Source: Alphaproteobacteria bacterium
GTDB taxonomy: Bacteria; Pseudomonadota; Alphaproteobacteria; RF32; CAG-239
Assembly (NCBI GenBank): GCA_003542415.1
Contig: DPKR01000067.1
Span: 1 to 6,217 of the forward strand
Direction: 5' to 3'
DNA length: 6,217 bases
Shown: positions 6,035 to 6,217 of the stretch, piece by piece
Layout: each line of letters starts with the position of its first letter
How positions within the stretch are numbered: position 1 is the first letter of the stretch
The notes under the pieces: generated by a model
What the model saw: the letters and a program-made list of their open reading frames with translations, nothing else
Database searches by the model: none
What the model was told of the DNA's origin: nothing
Position numbers and translations under genes: made by a program

Positions 6035-6217
6035 TTATAAATCTGAAATTGTTGTGAGCATATCTTGGATACGGCTTCTGAATTGTTCAGATATGTTGCC
6101 GTTTTGTTCGAGTTTTTGATAAATGTTGCGAGCTGATTCAATATCGCCCTCTTTGATGGCGGCTAAAGCAATATATTCTTCAGCAATCGGAGACCAAGAA
6201 TCATCAGCACTCACAAC
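6035..6217 (-). CDS. YfgM-like tetratricopeptide protein, C-terminal 60 residues only
   Basis: The frame is open from the window edge to TAA at 6037-6035 and gives 60 residues, starting VVSADDSWSP and ending MLTTISDL. They hold helix-turn-helix repeats of TPR type, including IAEEYIALAAIKEGDIESA and a last helix FRSRIQDML. Its place directly before bamB and der matches the YfgM-like / DUF2659-type membrane-anchored TPR proteins that sit there in many Proteobacteria and act in periplasmic chaperone traffic near the Sec translocon. The N-terminal membrane anchor that would confirm this lies outside the window. Its stop is 9 nt before bamB and overlaps the bamB ribosome site, so the three genes look co-transcribed. 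Confidence 0.75.
   Translation of the reverse strand, partial: VVSADDSWSPIAEEYIALAAIKEGDIESARNIYQKLEQNGNISEQFRSRIQDMLTTISDL

Noticed and set aside
1..6217. CRISPR array, tRNA, rRNA, IS element or prophage signal
   Set aside because: No regularly spaced repeats, no cloverleaf-like sequence, no transposase or integrase motifs were seen.

Overview
The window reads as a low-GC chromosomal fragment from a Gram-negative, probably alphaproteobacterial, host. A lipoprotein of the outer-membrane BAM complex (BamB) points to a double-membrane cell. The gene order (C-terminus of a YfgM-like protein)-bamB-der is typical of Proteobacteria. The first GTPase domain of Der carries NKCE instead of NKxD, and BamB has a long N-terminal part with W..., N...HAP and W motifs; as far as I know the family, both fit alphaproteobacteria. 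I cannot assign a genus. No phage, IS, CRISPR, tRNA or rRNA signal is visible.

Layout. (1) Positions 1-1167, minus strand: mnmE, tRNA-modifying GTPase, with its C-terminus cut by the window edge. (2) 1168-1343: divergent intergenic spacer with an A/T-flanked hairpin and weak promoter-like sequences. (3) 1344-2021, plus: a HAD-superfamily phosphatase or mutase of unknown substrate. (4) 2022-2150: spacer with a good sigma70-type promoter. (5) 2151-3125, plus: a cytosolic protein made of eight 34-residue TPRs in strict register. (6) 3126-3341: convergent spacer with four hairpins, two of them terminator-like in the plus direction. (7) 6217-3342, minus: a tightly packed operon, YfgM-like C-terminus, then bamB, then der, with 8-9 nt gaps and Shine-Dalgarno sequences that touch the preceding stop codon.

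How the genes fit together. MnmE (wobble-uridine modification) and Der (50S ribosome maturation) serve translation. The YfgM-like protein and BamB serve envelope protein biogenesis. The HAD and TPR genes are accessory, sit between the two conserved blocks, and have no assignable pathway.

No new multi-gene system is visible. The parts most worth a second look are the hairpin-dense convergent spacer at 3165-3333 with an open minus-strand frame through it, a 32-bp exact in-frame direct repeat inside der, and the inverted repeat around the promoter of the TPR gene.
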